The translations under genes were made by a program, and so were the position numbers. A model generated the notes under the pieces. The model saw only the letters and a program-made list of their open reading frames with translations. It searched no databases and was not told the origin of the DNA. Of a DNA stretch of 64,000 nucleotides, positions 26,956 through 34,403 are shown piece by piece. Origin of the DNA: Glycomyces terrestris (lineage in GTDB: Bacteria > Actinomycetota > Actinomycetes > Mycobacteriales > Micromonosporaceae); assembly GCF_003933745.1 (NCBI RefSeq), contig NZ_RSEB01000003.1, positions 682,001 through 746,000 of the forward strand, read 5' to 3'. Numbering within the stretch: position 1 is the first letter of the stretch; each line of letters starts with the position of its first letter.

Positions 26956-27016
26956 GAAGCTGTCAGCATCAGGGGAGCCGTCCCTGACGCCTCGAACCAC
27001 CACAGGAGCGAACCCG

Positions 27017-27964
27017 GTGAGCGAAATCCGCGACGTCATCATCATCGGCTCGGGCCCGGCCGGGTACACCGCCGCGCTGTACACCGCGCGCGCCAACATG
27101 AAGCCGCTGGTGTTCGAGGGCTTCCAGTTCGGCGGCGCCCTCATGCAGACCACCGAGGTCGAGAACTTCCCCGGCTTCCCCGAGGGCATCATGGGCCCCG
27201 AGCTCATGGACCAGTGGCGCAAGCAGGCCGAGCGCTTCGGCGCCGAGCTCGTCTCCGACGACGTCACCCGCGTCGACCTCACCGGCGAGATCAAGAAGGT
27301 GTGGGTCGGCGACGAGGAGCACCTCGCGAAGTCGGTGATCCTCGCGACCGGCTCCGCGTACCGGCCGCTGAACGTCCCGGGCGAGCAGGAGCTCATGGGC
27401 CGCGGCGTCTCCGCGTGCGCCACCTGCGACGGCTTCTTCTTCCGCGACCAGCACATCGCGGTGGTCGGCGGCGGCGACTCGGCGATGGAGGAGGCCACGT
27501 TCCTCACCAAGTTCGCCTCGAAGGTCACCATCGTGCACCGCCGCGACGAGTTCCGCGCCTCCAAGATCATGGCCGAGCGCGCGCTCGCCAACCCGAAGAT
27601 CGAGGTCGCCTGGAACTCCGCGGTGAAGCAGATCAACGGCGAGGGCGGCAAGGTCGCCAGCGTCGACCTGGTCGACACCGTCACCGGCGAGGCCCGCACG
27701 CTCCCCGCGACCGGCCTGTTCATCGCGATCGGCCACGACCCGCGCTCGGAGCTGTTCAAGGGCCAGGTGGAGCTCGACGAGTCCGGCTACGTCAAGGTGG
27801 CCGCCCCGTCGACGCGCACCAACCTGGAGGGCGTGTTCGCCGCGGGCGACCTCGTCGACCACACCTACCAGCAGGCGGTCACGGCCGCCGGCACCGGCTG
27901 CGCCGCCGCGCTCGACGCCGAGCGCTACATCGCCGCACTCGAGGACGCCGCGGTCGCGGCCTGA
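27017..27964 (+). CDS. trxB: Thioredoxin-disulfide reductase
   Basis: A 315-residue FAD/NADPH flavoprotein. The N-terminal FAD motif is [18 protein letters not shown], the redox-active pair is in CATCDG (CxxC), the NADPH-binding motif is [12 protein letters not shown], and the C-terminal [10 protein letters not shown] closes the FAD site. It reduces thioredoxin with NADPH in the cytoplasm. The GTG at 27017 has AGGAG about 10 bases upstream; a longer frame to 26948 would begin before the likely transcription start and is not used. trxA follows after 37 bases. Confidence 0.95.
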   Translation: MSEIRDVIIIGSGPAGYTAALYTARANMKPLVFEGFQFGGALMQTTEVENFPGFPEGIMGPELMDQWRKQAERFGAELVSDDVTRVDLTGEIKKVWVGDEEHLAKSVILATGSAYRPLNVPGEQELMGRGVSACATCDGFFFRDQHIAVVGGGDSAMEEATFLTKFASKVTIVHRRDEFRASKIMAERALANPKIEVAWNSAVKQINGEGGKVASVDLVDTVTGEARTLPATGLFIAIGHDPRSELFKGQVELDESGYVKVAAPSTRTNLEGVFAAGDLVDHTYQQAVTAAGTGCAAALDAERYIAALEDAAVAA

Positions 27965-28001
27965 CCGACTCTCCCTTCTTCACACACACAGGAGGATGCC
28001 C

Positions 28002-28316
28002 ATGGGCGCCATCAAAGCCGTCAACGACGAGCAGTTCCAGAACGAGGTGCTGGAAGCCGACAAGCCCGTGCTGGTCGACTTCTGGGCCGAGTGGTGCGGT
28101 CCCTGCAAGAAGGTCGCACCCGTGCTCGAGGAGCTCGCGGCCGAGATCGACTCGATCGAGATCCGCAAGCTCGACACCGACGCGAACCCGGAGATCACCC
28201 GCAAGTACGGCGTGATGAGCGTGCCGACCATGATCCTGTTCAAGGACGGCCAGCCGGCGGACCAGCTCATCGGCGCCCAGCCCAAGGCGGCCATCCGCAA
28301 GTTCCTCGGCCAGTAG
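28002..28316 (+). CDS. trxA: Thioredoxin
   Basis: A 104-residue classic thioredoxin with the WCGPCKK active site and the cis-proline segment SVPTMILF. It serves as disulfide reductant for cytoplasmic enzymes and is recycled by the adjacent TrxB. Two ATGs lie close together; the one at 28002 is chosen because AGGAGG at 27990-27995 is directly against the first ATG but 6 bases from the second. The N-acetylmuramoyl-alanine amidase gene cwlM that follows trxA in mycobacteria is not here. Confidence 0.95.
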   Translation: MGAIKAVNDEQFQNEVLEADKPVLVDFWAEWCGPCKKVAPVLEELAAEIDSIEIRKLDTDANPEITRKYGVMSVPTMILFKDGQPADQLIGAQPKAAIRKFLGQ

Positions 28317-28325
28317 ACCGACAGC

Positions 28326-28359
28326 GGGAAGGGCCCGGCGTGTTCGCCGGGCCCTTCCC
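28326..28359. terminator. Strong bidirectional terminator hairpin
   Basis: GGGAAGGGCCCGGC (28326-28339) and GCCGGGCCCTTCCC (28346-28359) form a perfect 14-bp stem with a 6-base loop, between the convergent trxA and GNAT genes. Confidence 0.75.
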
Positions 28360-28369
28360 TGCTCGTCCG

Positions 28370-29068
28370 TCAGTCGAAGACGTCGCCGCCGCGCTGCGTC
28401 CCGGGCCGGTCGATCCGGGAGCGGCTCGTGGTCGGCTCGCCGAAGAACTGCTCCAACTCGACGTCGTCGAGCTTGAACCACTCCACCGAGTCGCTCGGCT
28501 CCATGGTCTCCTCGGCCTCCACGCTCCGGTCGATGGCGGCGCGCAGCTCCAGGCGCAGCCGCGGGTAGCGCGGGTCGAAGCGCACCGTCTTGAACCCGAC
28601 CGAGCGGTAGAAGTCGGCGGGCACCAGGCACGCGCCGGCCTCGCCGCGCGCGTCGCCGAACGCCTCGAGCGCGTAGATCCCCCGCCGCGCCACGTCCGCG
28701 GCGACGGTCTGCACCAGCTGCCGGCCCAGGCCCGACCCCGCGTACGCCGGGGCGACGTAGGCGGTCATGAGCAGGGCCGCGTCAGGGGAGACCGGGCCCG
28801 ACGGGAACTCCATCGAGCGCGGCACGAACTTCGGGGACGCGTACGTGATGAACCCGGCGACCGCGTCGCCCTCGTACGCGATCCGCCCGCAGCCGCCCCA
28901 TTCGAGGAGCGTGTGCGACAGCCACGCCTCCTTCTCGATCGCGGGCTCGCCCACGTCGCGGGCCGCCTCGGCGCACAGGGGCGACAGCTCCCAGAACACG
29001 CAGGCGCGGCACCGCCTCGGAACTTCGTCCAAGGAGTCGAGTGTGAGGTTGACCATGCGCCGATGCAC
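28370..29068 (-). CDS. GNAT-family N-acetyltransferase
   Basis: A 232-residue acetyltransferase. A Cys-rich N-terminal segment RRCRACVFWEL and the acetyl-CoA loop AYAGSGLGRQLVQTV identify a GNAT enzyme of a type often found next to trxA/parB in actinobacteria. A ~60-residue C-terminal extension has no clear motif. The substrate is unknown. The GTG at 29068 is chosen over an ATG at 29056 because TAGGCT stands exactly 6 bases before it. Confidence 0.82.
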   Translation of the reverse strand: MHRRMVNLTLDSLDEVPRRCRACVFWELSPLCAEAARDVGEPAIEKEAWLSHTLLEWGGCGRIAYEGDAVAGFITYASPKFVPRSMEFPSGPVSPDAALLMTAYVAPAYAGSGLGRQLVQTVAADVARRGIYALEAFGDARGEAGACLVPADFYRSVGFKTVRFDPRYPRLRLELRAAIDRSVEAEETMEPSDSVEWFKLDDVELEQFFGEPTTSRSRIDRPGTQRGGDVFD

Positions 29069-29074
29069 CCGTCC

Positions 29075-29080
29075 AGCCTA
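29075..29080 (-). promoter_or_regulatory. -10-like hexamer for leaderless GNAT gene
   Basis: On the minus strand TAGGCT lies exactly 6 bases upstream of the GTG at 29068. Confidence 0.45.
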
Positions 29081-29320
29081 CGCGGGCGAGGGGTCCACAT
29101 GACGGAAAACACGCGCTGCGAGCGGCCCCTGTGCTAGTAGAGTGGTTCGATCATCGTGCGCGAGCCGGCGGCACCGCCGCCCGCTCGCCCGCAGGGCCGG
29201 CCCGGAGCCGTAGGCTTGGCCGGCAGGGCCCCTCGCTCGCGAGCCGGAGCCCGCACGACGCAGCGCCCGACCCGCGACCACCGTTCGCGGGCGACGAGGA
29301 CCATCAGAGGAGGTCTCCGC

Positions 29321-30568
29321 GTGTCCGGTACAACACTCGACGATTACACCGGTCGCTACGCATCCCGGGTTCACGGGATGGCACAGTCGGAGATCCGCGC
29401 ACTGTTCTCGGTCGCCTCGCGCCCGGAGGTCGTCTCCCTCGCCGGAGGGAACCCGTACACGGCCGCGCTCCCCATGGACGAACTCGGCGAGATGTTCACC
29501 CGCCTGCTCTCCCAGGTCGGCGCCGAAGCGCTCGGCTACTGCCCCGGCCAGGGCAGCGTCGCGCTCCGCGAGGCGCTCTGCGGGGCCCTGGAGCTCTCGG
29601 GCATCCGCGCCTCGGCCGACGACCTCGTCCTGACCACCGGCGCGCAGCAGGGCTTGGACCTGCTCGCCCGCACCTTCCTCGACCCGGGCGACATCGTGCT
29701 CGCCGAAGGGCCCACGTACGTCGGCGCGCTCGGCGCCTTCCAGGCCGCGCAGGCCGACGTCCGCCACCTCCCGATGGACGACGACGGGCTCGTGCCCGCC
29801 GGCCTCGAGGAGGGCCTGGCCGCGCTCGAGCGCGAGGGGCGCCGCGCGAAGTTCCTGTACACGATCCCGACGTACCAGAACCCGGCCGGCGTCACCATGA
29901 CCGAGGGGCGCCGCGAGGAGATCCTCGCGATCTGCGAGCGGCACGGGCTCCTCATCATCGAGGACGACCCGTACTCGATGATCAGCTTCGACGGCACGCC
30001 GCCGGCGCCGCTGCGCGCCCGCGCCGAGCGGGGCGTCATCTACCTCGGCACGGTCTCGAAGATCTTCGCCGCGGGCCTGCGCCTCGGCTGGGTCCTGGCC
30101 CCGCCCGCGGTGCGCGACAAGCTGCTCCTGGCGATCGAGGCGTCGATCCTGTGCCCGTCCGGGCTCACCCAGGAGGCCACCCTCCGGTTCCTCACCGAGA
30201 TGGAGTGGCGCCAGCAGGTGAAGGTCTTCAACACGCTCTACCGGGACCGCCGGGACGCGCTCCTGGCGGCGCTCGGCGACTACATGCCCGAGGGGATGAC
30301 GTGGACCGTCCCCGGCGGCGGCCTGTTCATCTGGGCCACGCTGCCGGAGGGGCTCGACTCGAAGGCGATGCTCCCCCGCGCGCTCCAGGAGCGGGTGGCG
30401 TACGTCCCGGGCACCGGTTTCTACGCCGACGGCAACGGCCGCAGGGAGATGCGCTTGAACTTCTCGACCCAGACCGCCGAGGTCATCCGCGAGGGCGTGC
30501 GACGCCTGGCGGGCGTCGTCGCGAGCGACATCGAGCTGCGCGACACGTTCGCGGGAGGGGCCGCATGA
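29321..30568 (+). CDS. PLP-dependent class I/II aminotransferase
   Basis: A 415-residue fold-type I enzyme of the 2-aminoadipate/aromatic aminotransferase group without a fused regulator domain. The internal aldimine lysine lies in GTVSKIFAAGLRLGW. The residues TTGAQQGLDLLAR, TYQNPAGVTM and DDPYSMISF bind the cofactor phosphate and ring. The GTG at 29321 has AGAGGAGG about 8 bases upstream. The stop overlaps the ATG of the ATP-grasp ligase by ATGA, so the two gene products probably act on the same amino acid or peptide, which is not identified. Confidence 0.87.
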   Translation: MSGTTLDDYTGRYASRVHGMAQSEIRALFSVASRPEVVSLAGGNPYTAALPMDELGEMFTRLLSQVGAEALGYCPGQGSVALREALCGALELSGIRASADDLVLTTGAQQGLDLLARTFLDPGDIVLAEGPTYVGALGAFQAAQADVRHLPMDDDGLVPAGLEEGLAALEREGRRAKFLYTIPTYQNPAGVTMTEGRREEILAICERHGLLIIEDDPYSMISFDGTPPAPLRARAERGVIYLGTVSKIFAAGLRLGWVLAPPAVRDKLLLAIEASILCPSGLTQEATLRFLTEMEWRQQVKVFNTLYRDRRDALLAALGDYMPEGMTWTVPGGGLFIWATLPEGLDSKAMLPRALQERVAYVPGTGFYADGNGRREMRLNFSTQTAEVIREGVRRLAGVVASDIELRDTFAGGAA

Positions 30569-31530
30569 AGGAGGGCGCCGCAGCCTCGGACATCCGGGTC
30601 CTGATCCTGGCCGGGGGCATGTCGTACGAGCACGAGGTCTCGCTGAAGTCGGGCCGCCGCGCCGCCGACGCGCTCCAGCGCCAGGGCATGGCCTGCGACG
30701 TGCGCGACCTCGACGGCGAGCTGCTGCCCGCGCTCCAGGAGTTCCCGCCCGACGTGGTGCTGCCGCTCGTGCACGGCCAGCCGGGCGAGGACGGCTCGCT
30801 CCAGGCGGTGCTCGAACTCATCGGCCTCCCGATCGTGGGCACCGGCTCGACGGGCGCGCGGCGGGCGTGGAACAAGATCACGGCCAAGGACCTGCTGCGG
30901 ACGGCCGGCATCCCGACGCCGGACTGGACGTCGATGCCGCGCCAGGCGTTCTCGGACTTCGGGGCCCGCAAGCTCCTCGACCGGATCGCCGCGAAGATGG
31001 GCCTGCCACTGGTCGTCAAGCCGAACTCGGGCGGGTCGGGTCTCGGCGTGCACGCGGTGCACAAGGAGGACGACTTCCCGTCGGCGATGATGGGCTGCTT
31101 CTCCTACAGCGACACCGCGCTCATCGAGTCGTTCGTCGAGGGCCGCGACATCGCGGTCGGCGTGGTCGACCTGGGCGAGGGCCCGGTGGCCCTGCCGCCG
31201 GTCGAGATCGCGCCGCTCCACGGCGACTACGACTACGCGGCCCGGTACAACCCCGGTGCGACCCGCTGGACGGTCCCGGCGGCCCTCAGCGACGCGGTGG
31301 CGGCCCGCACGGCCGAACTGGCCCTGGCGGCCCACCGCACGCTCGGCCTCGGCGACATGTCCCGCATCGACCTCATGGTCGACGACGCCGGCGGCATCCA
31401 GGTGCTGGAGGCGAACGTCGCCCCCGGCACCACCGAGACGTCCCTCCTGCCGATGGCGATCGAGGCGGCCGGCCTCGACTTCGGCGAAGTCCTGGCGACC
31501 ATGGTCCGCCAGGCCCTCGCCCGGTCCTGA
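30565..31530 (+). CDS. D-alanine-D-alanine ligase-like ATP-grasp ligase
   Basis: A 321-residue ATP-grasp protein. The N-terminal LAGGMSYEHEVSLKSGRR is the Ddl signature, followed by HGQPGEDGSLQAVLELIGLPIVG, an ATP-binding PLVVKPNSGGSGLGV loop, and the metal/ATP segment IQVLEANVAPGTTETS. Ddl proteins are usually 340-370 residues with a conserved N-P-G-x-T at the end; here the end reads APGTTETS. It may be a dedicated dipeptide or amino-acid ligase. Coupling to an aminotransferase supports a specialised role. A parS-containing palindrome follows the stop. Confidence 0.75.
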   Translation: MKEGAAASDIRVLILAGGMSYEHEVSLKSGRRAADALQRQGMACDVRDLDGELLPALQEFPPDVVLPLVHGQPGEDGSLQAVLELIGLPIVGTGSTGARRAWNKITAKDLLRTAGIPTPDWTSMPRQAFSDFGARKLLDRIAAKMGLPLVVKPNSGGSGLGVHAVHKEDDFPSAMMGCFSYSDTALIESFVEGRDIAVGVVDLGEGPVALPPVEIAPLHGDYDYAARYNPGATRWTVPAALSDAVAARTAELALAAHRTLGLGDMSRIDLMVDDAGGIQVLEANVAPGTTETSLLPMAIEAAGLDFGEVLATMVRQALARS

Positions 31531-31800
31531 CCCGAGGCGGCCCCGGCCGACGAGCAACACGAAGGGCGCCGATGTTTCACGTGAAACATCGGCGCCCTGA
31601 GTCGTCTCCCGTGGCCGCGCCCTACCGACATTGCGTCCCATTGGGAACGTGAAAGCGGATATTCCCGAAATATCCCCCTAAGGGACCCCTGGATACAAAA
31701 ATATCTCGCGGGTCCGACAGCTTCCCGGCGTGTCGCCTCACCCTTCCGGGTGCGATCGTTCACGTCCCTGCGAGCAGGGCTGCGGGGCGGGCGGAGCAGG
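31531..31800. other. Convergent intergenic region with low-GC palindromes
   Basis: This 270-base stretch is clearly less GC-rich than its neighbours. It holds the parS palindrome at 31563-31598, the inverted repeat GGATATT-CCCGA-AATATCC at 31657-31675, and GGACCC/GGGTCC arms at 31683-31688 and 31710-31715. No gene is seen. Confidence 0.5.
31563..31598. promoter_or_regulatory. parS site 1 inside a 36-bp perfect palindrome
   Basis: The consensus TGTTTCACGTGAAACA lies at 31573-31588 and the symmetry extends outward to 31563-31598 through AGGGCGCC and GGCGCCCT. It sits after the ligase gene in a convergent space, so the extended arms also look like a terminator stem. Confidence 0.92.
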
Positions 31801-32415
31801 TCAGTCGTCGCTGAGCCAGGCGGCGATGTATTCGAGGTTCATCTGCCACTCGTGCTCCTCGACCGGCGGGAGGATCTCGTCCCACATCGTCATGAACGGG
31901 CCGCGCAGCTGGAGGTAGCCGTGCGGGCGGGCCAGGAACCACTGCTGGAGGTGGGCGGTGCCGTCGCCCCAGCGGTTCACGTGGACCTGGGCGACGGACT
32001 CCAGGGACCGGATCGCCCGCTCCAGGCGGACCGTGAGCACGCCGAGCTCGGCGGCGTGCATCGTCGACAGGTCACCGAGGTCGAGGTGCGCGCGCGGCTC
32101 CAGGATCACCACCACCGGAAGACCGCTCGGAGCCGGCGGGCTCTTCAGGCGCCAGCGTTCGTTCGACCACAGGTACACCGAGTCGGGAGTGTGGCAGGCC
32201 GCGCACTGCTCCTGGCGGTCGCCGCGCCGCGGGGGCTCGGCCTCGACCGGCTCCTGGAGCGACTTGATGCGGAGCTCGCCCTCGAAGGGGAAAGCGGGCC
32301 AGTCCACGAAGGCCGGCAGGTTCGGCCGCACCCCGCCGGCGCGCGGGGTCGGGGGTCGGGTGTTCGTCAAGTCGGGCTTCGAATTCGGGCCGGGGGTACT
32401 CGCAGCTGCCACCAT
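31801..32415 (-). CDS. Conserved actinobacterial protein, HIT-like
   Basis: About 204 residues. The part from DLPAFVDWPAFPFEGELRIK-like segments (FPFEGELRIKSLQEP) through CAACHTPDSVYLW to HVNRWGDGTAHLQQWFLARP resembles an uncharacterised family seen near parB in actinobacteria. A H-x-x-x-W-F-x-A-R-P run and the CxxC pair suggest a relation to histidine-triad nucleotide hydrolases/transferases, but the standard HxHxH triad is absent (HLQQW). The start is uncertain: ATGs at 32415 and 32430 are possible, and the frame further upstream overlaps the divergent GNAT gene and is a shadow. Confidence 0.6.
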   Translation of the reverse strand: MVAAASTPGPNSKPDLTNTRPPTPRAGGVRPNLPAFVDWPAFPFEGELRIKSLQEPVEAEPPRRGDRQEQCAACHTPDSVYLWSNERWRLKSPPAPSGLPVVVILEPRAHLDLGDLSTMHAAELGVLTVRLERAIRSLESVAQVHVNRWGDGTAHLQQWFLARPHGYLQLRGPFMTMWDEILPPVEEHEWQMNLEYIAAWLSDD

Positions 32416-32647
32416 CGAAAAATACCCCATGATGGCGAGAGTGGAAACCACCGGAATCCACCTTTTGGCAGATTTCAACTGGGTTAACTCGAAGAAGGCA
32501 GTCCGGACTCCCGACAGTGGAGCGAACATAGTCCGCGAACCAGGCGAATCGGTGCGCGACAAGGTGATTCGCGGGCACACGTGACGTGCGCCCATATGGC
32601 GGGAAGGCCCTGTCGGGAGGGCCGGTCGATAGGGCAAGCTGGAAGGC

Positions 32648-33220
32648 GTGCAAGCAACAGTGACTGATAGTTCCACGCCGGAGGCGACGCCCGATTCGGG
32701 CGAGATCGCCGTCCTGGTGGACCCGCCGGTCACCGCCGCGCTCGTTGACGAACTCAGCCACCTCTGGGTGAGAGTGACGAACGCCGGCGGTTCCGTCGGG
32801 TTCGTCCCGCCGGTCAACATCGACGAGGTCCGCCCTCACACCGTTTCCATTCTCGCGCGAGTGATCGACCGGACTGACACGCTGGTCGCTCTACAGGAAG
32901 GAGCCGCCATTGTCGCTTGGTGTGTTCTCACATCAAACGACAGCCCGCCGCGACACGGGTGGCGGACCATGCGCCACGTCCAGGTCGACCCCGCCCGGCA
33001 GGGCGGCGGTCTGGGGGGCAAGCTGCTGGCGGCCGTCGACCACGTTGCCCGCGAAGAGCTGAAGCTGGAGGCGCTCAGCCTCAAGGTCCGCTCGGGCACC
33101 GGCGCCGACGCCTTCTATCGCCGACACGGATTCACTGAGGTCGGTCGTCTGCCGCGCGCCGTGCGCATGGCCGATGACGACTACCGGGACGATATCATCA
33201 TGTGGCGGGAGCTCTCCTAG
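32648..33220 (+). CDS. GNAT-family N-acetyltransferase
   Basis: A 190-residue acetyltransferase. The acetyl-CoA binding loop is RQGGGLGGKLLAAV, preceded by MRHVQVDP and followed by LKVRSGTGADAFYRRHGFTEVG. It should acetylate a small amine or protein N-terminus; the substrate is unknown. The GTG at 32648 has CAAGCT 7 bases upstream and no Shine-Dalgarno, in keeping with leaderless translation. It is convergent with parB, and a parS palindrome lies between them. Confidence 0.83.
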   Translation: MQATVTDSSTPEATPDSGEIAVLVDPPVTAALVDELSHLWVRVTNAGGSVGFVPPVNIDEVRPHTVSILARVIDRTDTLVALQEGAAIVAWCVLTSNDSPPRHGWRTMRHVQVDPARQGGGLGGKLLAAVDHVAREELKLEALSLKVRSGTGADAFYRRHGFTEVGRLPRAVRMADDDYRDDIIMWRELS

Positions 33221-33240
33221 CCGCATTCGGAACTGAGCAA

Positions 33241-33274
33241 GGGGCGGGATGTTTCACGTGAAACATCCCGCCCC
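33241..33274. promoter_or_regulatory. parS site 2 inside a 34-bp perfect palindrome
   Basis: TGTTTCACGTGAAACA is the core of a palindrome whose arms GGGGCGGG (33241-33248) and CCCGCCCC (33267-33274) would make a strong hairpin followed by TTCGTT. It lies between the convergent GNAT and parB stops. Confidence 0.92.
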
Positions 33275-33320
33275 TTCGTTCGTCTCTTGAGGCGCCGACG
33301 GTGCCGGTTCGAGCGGACCG

Positions 33321-34400
33321 CTACTCGACGCCGATCTGCTCGACGATCCGGTCGAGGTCGGCGAGCGACCCGAACTCGATGACGATCTTGCCCTTCTTGC
33401 GGCCCCACGAGATCGACACCTGCGTCTCGAAGTGGTCCGACAGGCGCTCCTTCAGCTCCTCCAGACCGGGCGCCTTGATGCGGTCCTTCGCGGCGCGCCC
33501 GTCGCGTGGGCGCGGCTCGTCGAGTTCCGGCTTCTCCTCCAGGCGGTTGGCCGTCACGAGTTCCTCGGTGCTCCGCACCGACAGGCCCTCGCTGATGATC
33601 CGCTCGGCGATGTGCTCCTGCGAATCAGGGCTGTCGAGGCCGAGGAGCGCCCGGGCGTGGCCCGCGGTGAGGACGCCGGCGGCGACCTTCGTCTGGACCG
33701 TGGGCGGCAGGCCGAGGAGGCGGATCATGTTCGAGATCTGCGGGCGGCTGCGGCCGATCTTCTTGGAGAGCTCCTCCTGCGTCACGTTGAACTCCTCGAG
33801 GAGCTGCGCGTAGGCCGCGCCCTCTTCGAGCGGGTTCAGCTGCACCCGGTGGATGTTCTCCAGGAGCGCCTCGCGGAGCATCTCCTCGTCGGCGGTGCGG
33901 CGCACGATCGCCGGGACGGTCTCCCAGCCGAGTGCGGTGGCGGCGCGCAGGCGGCGCTCCCCCATGACGAGTTCGAAGCGGGCGCCGTCCTCACGGGGCT
34001 CGTCGGCGGTGCGCTCGCGCACCGCGATCGGCTGTAGCATCCCGACTTCGGTGAGGGAGGTCTGGAGTTCGAGGAGGTGCTCGTCGTCGAAGAACTGCCG
34101 CGGCTGTTTCGGGTTGGTGCCGATGTCGGCGATCGGGATCAGCTGGAAGCTCGCTCCCGGGACCGGCACGAGGTCCGGGCCGGCCGATGTTTCACGTGAA
34201 ACATCCGGAACCGGCTCGGGGTCGGGAGTCGATGTTTCACGTGAAACATCGCGCTCGACCGGAGCCGCCTGGCGGGGTGCCGCCACCGGAGCCGGCGCTG
34301 GGGCGGGGTCGTCCGCCTCCGTCGTCGTGCTCTCGGCCAGACCGGTCGGGATGAGCGCGCCCAGTCCGCGACCGAGCCCTCCGCGCTTCGCCGCAGCCAT
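33321..34400 (-). CDS. parB: Chromosome-partitioning protein ParB
   Basis: A 359-residue parS-binding CTP switch protein. The N-terminal LGRGLGALIP segment stimulates ParA. The CTP/arginine-patch region reads VMGERRLRAATALG, preceded by QPRQFFDD and followed by ENIHRVQLNPLEEGAAYAQLL. The HTH reads TQEELSKKIGRSRPQISNMIRLLGLP, and the C-terminal ~50 residues form the dimerisation domain. The linker at ~45-80 contains two copies of DVSRETS because two parS sites lie inside the gene. It starts 3 bases after parA. It nucleates the segregation complex at the six nearby parS sites. Confidence 0.96.
   Translation of the reverse strand: MAAAKRGGLGRGLGALIPTGLAESTTTEADDPAPAPAPVAAPRQAAPVERDVSRETSTPDPEPVPDVSRETSAGPDLVPVPGASFQLIPIADIGTNPKQPRQFFDDEHLLELQTSLTEVGMLQPIAVRERTADEPREDGARFELVMGERRLRAATALGWETVPAIVRRTADEEMLREALLENIHRVQLNPLEEGAAYAQLLEEFNVTQEELSKKIGRSRPQISNMIRLLGLPPTVQTKVAAGVLTAGHARALLGLDSPDSQEHIAERIISEGLSVRSTEELVTANRLEEKPELDEPRPRDGRAAKDRIKAPGLEELKERLSDHFETQVSISWGRKKGKIVIEFGSLADLDRIVEQIGVE
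34186..34205. promoter_or_regulatory. parS site 3, within parB
   Basis: A perfect 20-bp palindrome GATGTTTCACGTGAAACATC, coding for part of DVSRET in ParB. Confidence 0.93.
34230..34251. promoter_or_regulatory. parS site 4, within parB
   Basis: A perfect 22-bp palindrome with the core TGTTTCACGTGAAACA, 44 bases from site 3 and also coding for DVSRET in ParB. Confidence 0.93.
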
Positions 34401-34403
34401 CGA

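Noticed and set aside
31801-32820. The full 339-codon minus-strand frame up to 32820
   Set aside because: The part above ~32430 overlaps the divergent GNAT gene and has no family similarity, so only the downstream part is called.
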